Source: Rossellomorea vietnamensis (lineage in GTDB: Bacteria; Bacillota; Bacilli; Bacillales; Bacillaceae_B). From it: DNA of 40,803 bases. Each line of letters opens with the position of its first letter. The first letter of the stretch is position 1. Below the pieces are notes generated by a model, which had not been told where the DNA came from, made no database searches, and was given only the letters and a program-made list of their open reading frames with translations. Positions 39,145-40,803 of this stretch are shown in pieces. The translations under genes were made by a program, and so were the position numbers. The stretch spans positions 1 to 40,803 of the forward strand of contig NZ_VTEI01000006.1 of assembly GCF_008180415.1 (NCBI RefSeq), in the 5' to 3' direction.

Positions 39145-40803
39145 TTATGAATTCACTGCACCCTCAATGCCCTCTACCAAACCATTTTGCAAAAGATACA
39201 TTTTGTGGTACAAGCCTTTTTGTGATAAAAGCTGCTGATGATTCCCTTTTTCCACTATTTCTCCCTGGTGGAGGACGAGAATACAATCTGCATCTTGGAT
39301 TGTAGATAGTCTGTGGGCAATGGCAATCGTTGTACGTCCTTTACGCATTTTTGCTAATGCCTGCTGAATTGAGTCTTCTGTTTCTGTATCAATGTTCGCT
39401 GTGGCTTCATCCAACACTAGAATTTTCGGGTTGGTGGCAATTGTCCTTGCGAAAGCGATCAATTGCCTCTGTCCGCTGGATAACGTGGAGCCTCGTTCAA
39501 CCACTTTATGCGAATATGAATCTGGCAGCTTTTCAATAAATGTATGAGCTTGAACAAACTCTGCCGCTGACTCAACCTCTTCATCGGTCATATTACTGTT
39601 ATGAAGCTTAATATTATCTTTTATAGTTCCATAAAACAGAAATGGATCCTGCAGAACAAGTCCGACACGGTTTCGGAGCTCTTCGATAGGATATTCCTTA
39701 ATGGACTGTCCGTCAATCAAGATTTCTCCTCTTTCAAATTCATAGAACCTCATCAGTAAATTAATTATCGAACTTTTCCCGCTGCCTGTATGACCGACCA
39801 ATGCAATCGTTTCACCAGGTTTAGCTTTAAAAGAAATGTTCTTCAAGACATCTTTATGCCCGTCATAGGAAAAAGTGATGTCCCTGAACTCTATCTCGGC
39901 ATCTGCTATTTTGCCTTTTGCCCCTTTGATTTGTGCAGGTGTTTCTTCAGTCTCATCAAGCAGCGTAAACACACGGGAAGAAGCGACAATCGCCTGCTGG
40001 AACAGTGACAGCCTCATCATGATATTATTTACAGGCTCAAAGAAACGGTCCAGATAGTTGATGAATGCATAAAGAACACCAATTTCAATCGGGTTATTAA
40101 AGGAAGCAATCCCGAAGTAACTCAGCACAAGAATCAAGGCAGAGGTATATACGAGATCAATCGCGGGACGAAGCAGCAGTCCATCGATTTTTATATTCCG
40201 CATACCGGCTTTATAGTGACTTTCATTAATGTCTCCAAACTCTTCTCTAAGCCGTTTTTCTTGCCTGAACACCTGAATGATTGCCATTCCTTGCAAAGAT
40301 TCGCTCAACTTGGCATTCAACTGACTCAATCTTTCGCGTAAATCGTGATAAAAGATGGAACTGTATTTTCTGTAAGTCCTGATAATCATGAACAAGACTG
40401 GCAGGATAAACAAGCAGAACAACGCCAGTTTCACATTGAGGATGAACATGGCGGTAAATATCCCTATAAACAGGAAACTTCCTTGAATGAAGCTCACCAG
40501 AACACTGACAAACATATCTTTAATGGCTTCCGTGTCATTTGTTACCCTGGATACAATACCTCCTGCAGGGGTTTGATCGAAATATCTCATTCCAAGATTC
40601 TGCACTTTTGAAAAAACGTCAACTCTCAGCTGTTGAATGATTTTCAAAGCTATTTCCTGAAACTTTAATAATTGAAAATAAGAAATGAGTACATTGGCAA
40701 TCTGTATACCGATATAACCCGCTGCCAGCCATACCAGCGGTTCATATGGAAAGTTCCTGGGTGTGAGATAGTCATCTATAAATACTTTGACCAGATAGGG
40801 GCC
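39145..40803 (-). CDS. Multidrug-type ABC exporter half-transporter, 5' end outside the window
   Basis: The frame runs open through the window edge, so the N terminus is missing; at least 552 residues are visible. The transmembrane part includes GPYLVKVFIDDYLTP and AGGIVSRVTNDTEAIKDMF. The nucleotide-binding domain is complete: Walker A GHTGSGKSS, Q-loop LQDPFLF, signature LSSGQRQLIAFAR, Walker B ILVLDEAT, and the switch AHRLST. It is closest in style to B. subtilis YheH (BmrD)/YfiC-type exporters, which usually pair with a second half-transporter; the partner would lie upstream, outside the window. The substrate cannot be inferred. Confidence 0.92.
   Translation of the reverse strand, partial: GPYLVKVFIDDYLTPRNFPYEPLVWLAAGYIGIQIANVLISYFQLLKFQEIALKIIQQLRVDVFSKVQNLGMRYFDQTPAGGIVSRVTNDTEAIKDMFVSVLVSFIQGSFLFIGIFTAMFILNVKLALFCLFILPVLFMIIRTYRKYSSIFYHDLRERLSQLNAKLSESLQGMAIIQVFRQEKRLREEFGDINESHYKAGMRNIKIDGLLLRPAIDLVYTSALILVLSYFGIASFNNPIEIGVLYAFINYLDRFFEPVNNIMMRLSLFQQAIVASSRVFTLLDETEETPAQIKGAKGKIADAEIEFRDITFSYDGHKDVLKNISFKAKPGETIALVGHTGSGKSSIINLLMRFYEFERGEILIDGQSIKEYPIEELRNRVGLVLQDPFLFYGTIKDNIKLHNSNMTDEEVESAAEFVQAHTFIEKLPDSYSHKVVERGSTLSSGQRQLIAFARTIATNPKILVLDEATANIDTETEDSIQQALAKMRKGRTTIAIAHRLSTIQDADCILVLHQGEIVEKGNHQQLLSQKGLYHKMYLLQNGLVEGIEGAVNS

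Overview
The window reads as chromosomal DNA of a spore-forming Bacillaceae bacterium (low to moderate GC, strong AGGAGG ribosome binding sites, frequent TTG and GTG starts). Sporulation and stress markers support this: an H-type small acid-soluble spore protein, a Spo0E-like phosphatase, a GsiB KGG-repeat protein, a PAS sensor kinase of the sporulation-kinase type, and the ynzD/ccdA/yneI/ccdC/yneK neighbourhood known from Bacillus. I see no prophage, CRISPR array, restriction system or recognisable defence island. The content is mostly housekeeping and accessory genes separated by repeat-rich intergenic DNA.

Layout. 1-3424: reverse-strand sulfur operon yrrT-luxS-mccA-mccB (SAH recycling and reverse transsulfuration). 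3662-6504: a membrane protein, glutamate dehydrogenase with an N-terminal extension, and a small membrane protein. 6505-7429: repeats. 7430-14134: gamma-glutamyltransferase, gsiB, sspH, an acetyltransferase, a small hydrophilic protein, a VanZ-like protein, a DUF2533 protein and a Dps-like protein. 14377-19335: a SurA-like lipoprotein, a Nudix hydrolase, and a reverse-strand run of GNAT, a 57-aa membrane protein, selB and an SDR. 19700-28595: DUF2935 protein, Sco, a 97-aa membrane protein with coaW, sbcD-sbcC, and a lipoprotein. 28854-28950: tRNA-Sec with its own promoter and terminator, followed by a 29-aa membrane microprotein. 29264-32390: CBO0543-like membrane protein, YtxH-like stress protein with a sigma-B type promoter, and the sensor kinase. 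32631-38188: yneK, a 31-aa microprotein, uppP, ccdC, yneI, ccdA and the Spo0E-like gene, broken up by repeats. 38379-40803: a lipoprotein and an ABC exporter cut by the window edge.

How the genes work together. MccA and MccB turn homocysteine into cysteine while YrrT and LuxS handle the SAM/SAH branch. SelB and tRNA-Sec are two parts of a selenocysteine system whose selA, selD and target selenoproteins lie outside the window. CcdA, YneI, CcdC and Sco all serve cytochrome c or oxidase maturation. SbcC and SbcD form one nuclease.

The most notable unexplained signals are two intergenic repeat families. One is a MITE-like element of about 190 bp with inverted ends of about 26 bp; one copy has a perfect 8-bp target duplication at the ccdA stop codon, and a shortened copy is nested in the end of another. 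The other is a hairpin element whose inner stem sequence changes between copies while its pairing is kept. Several microproteins too small for routine gene callers are also present.
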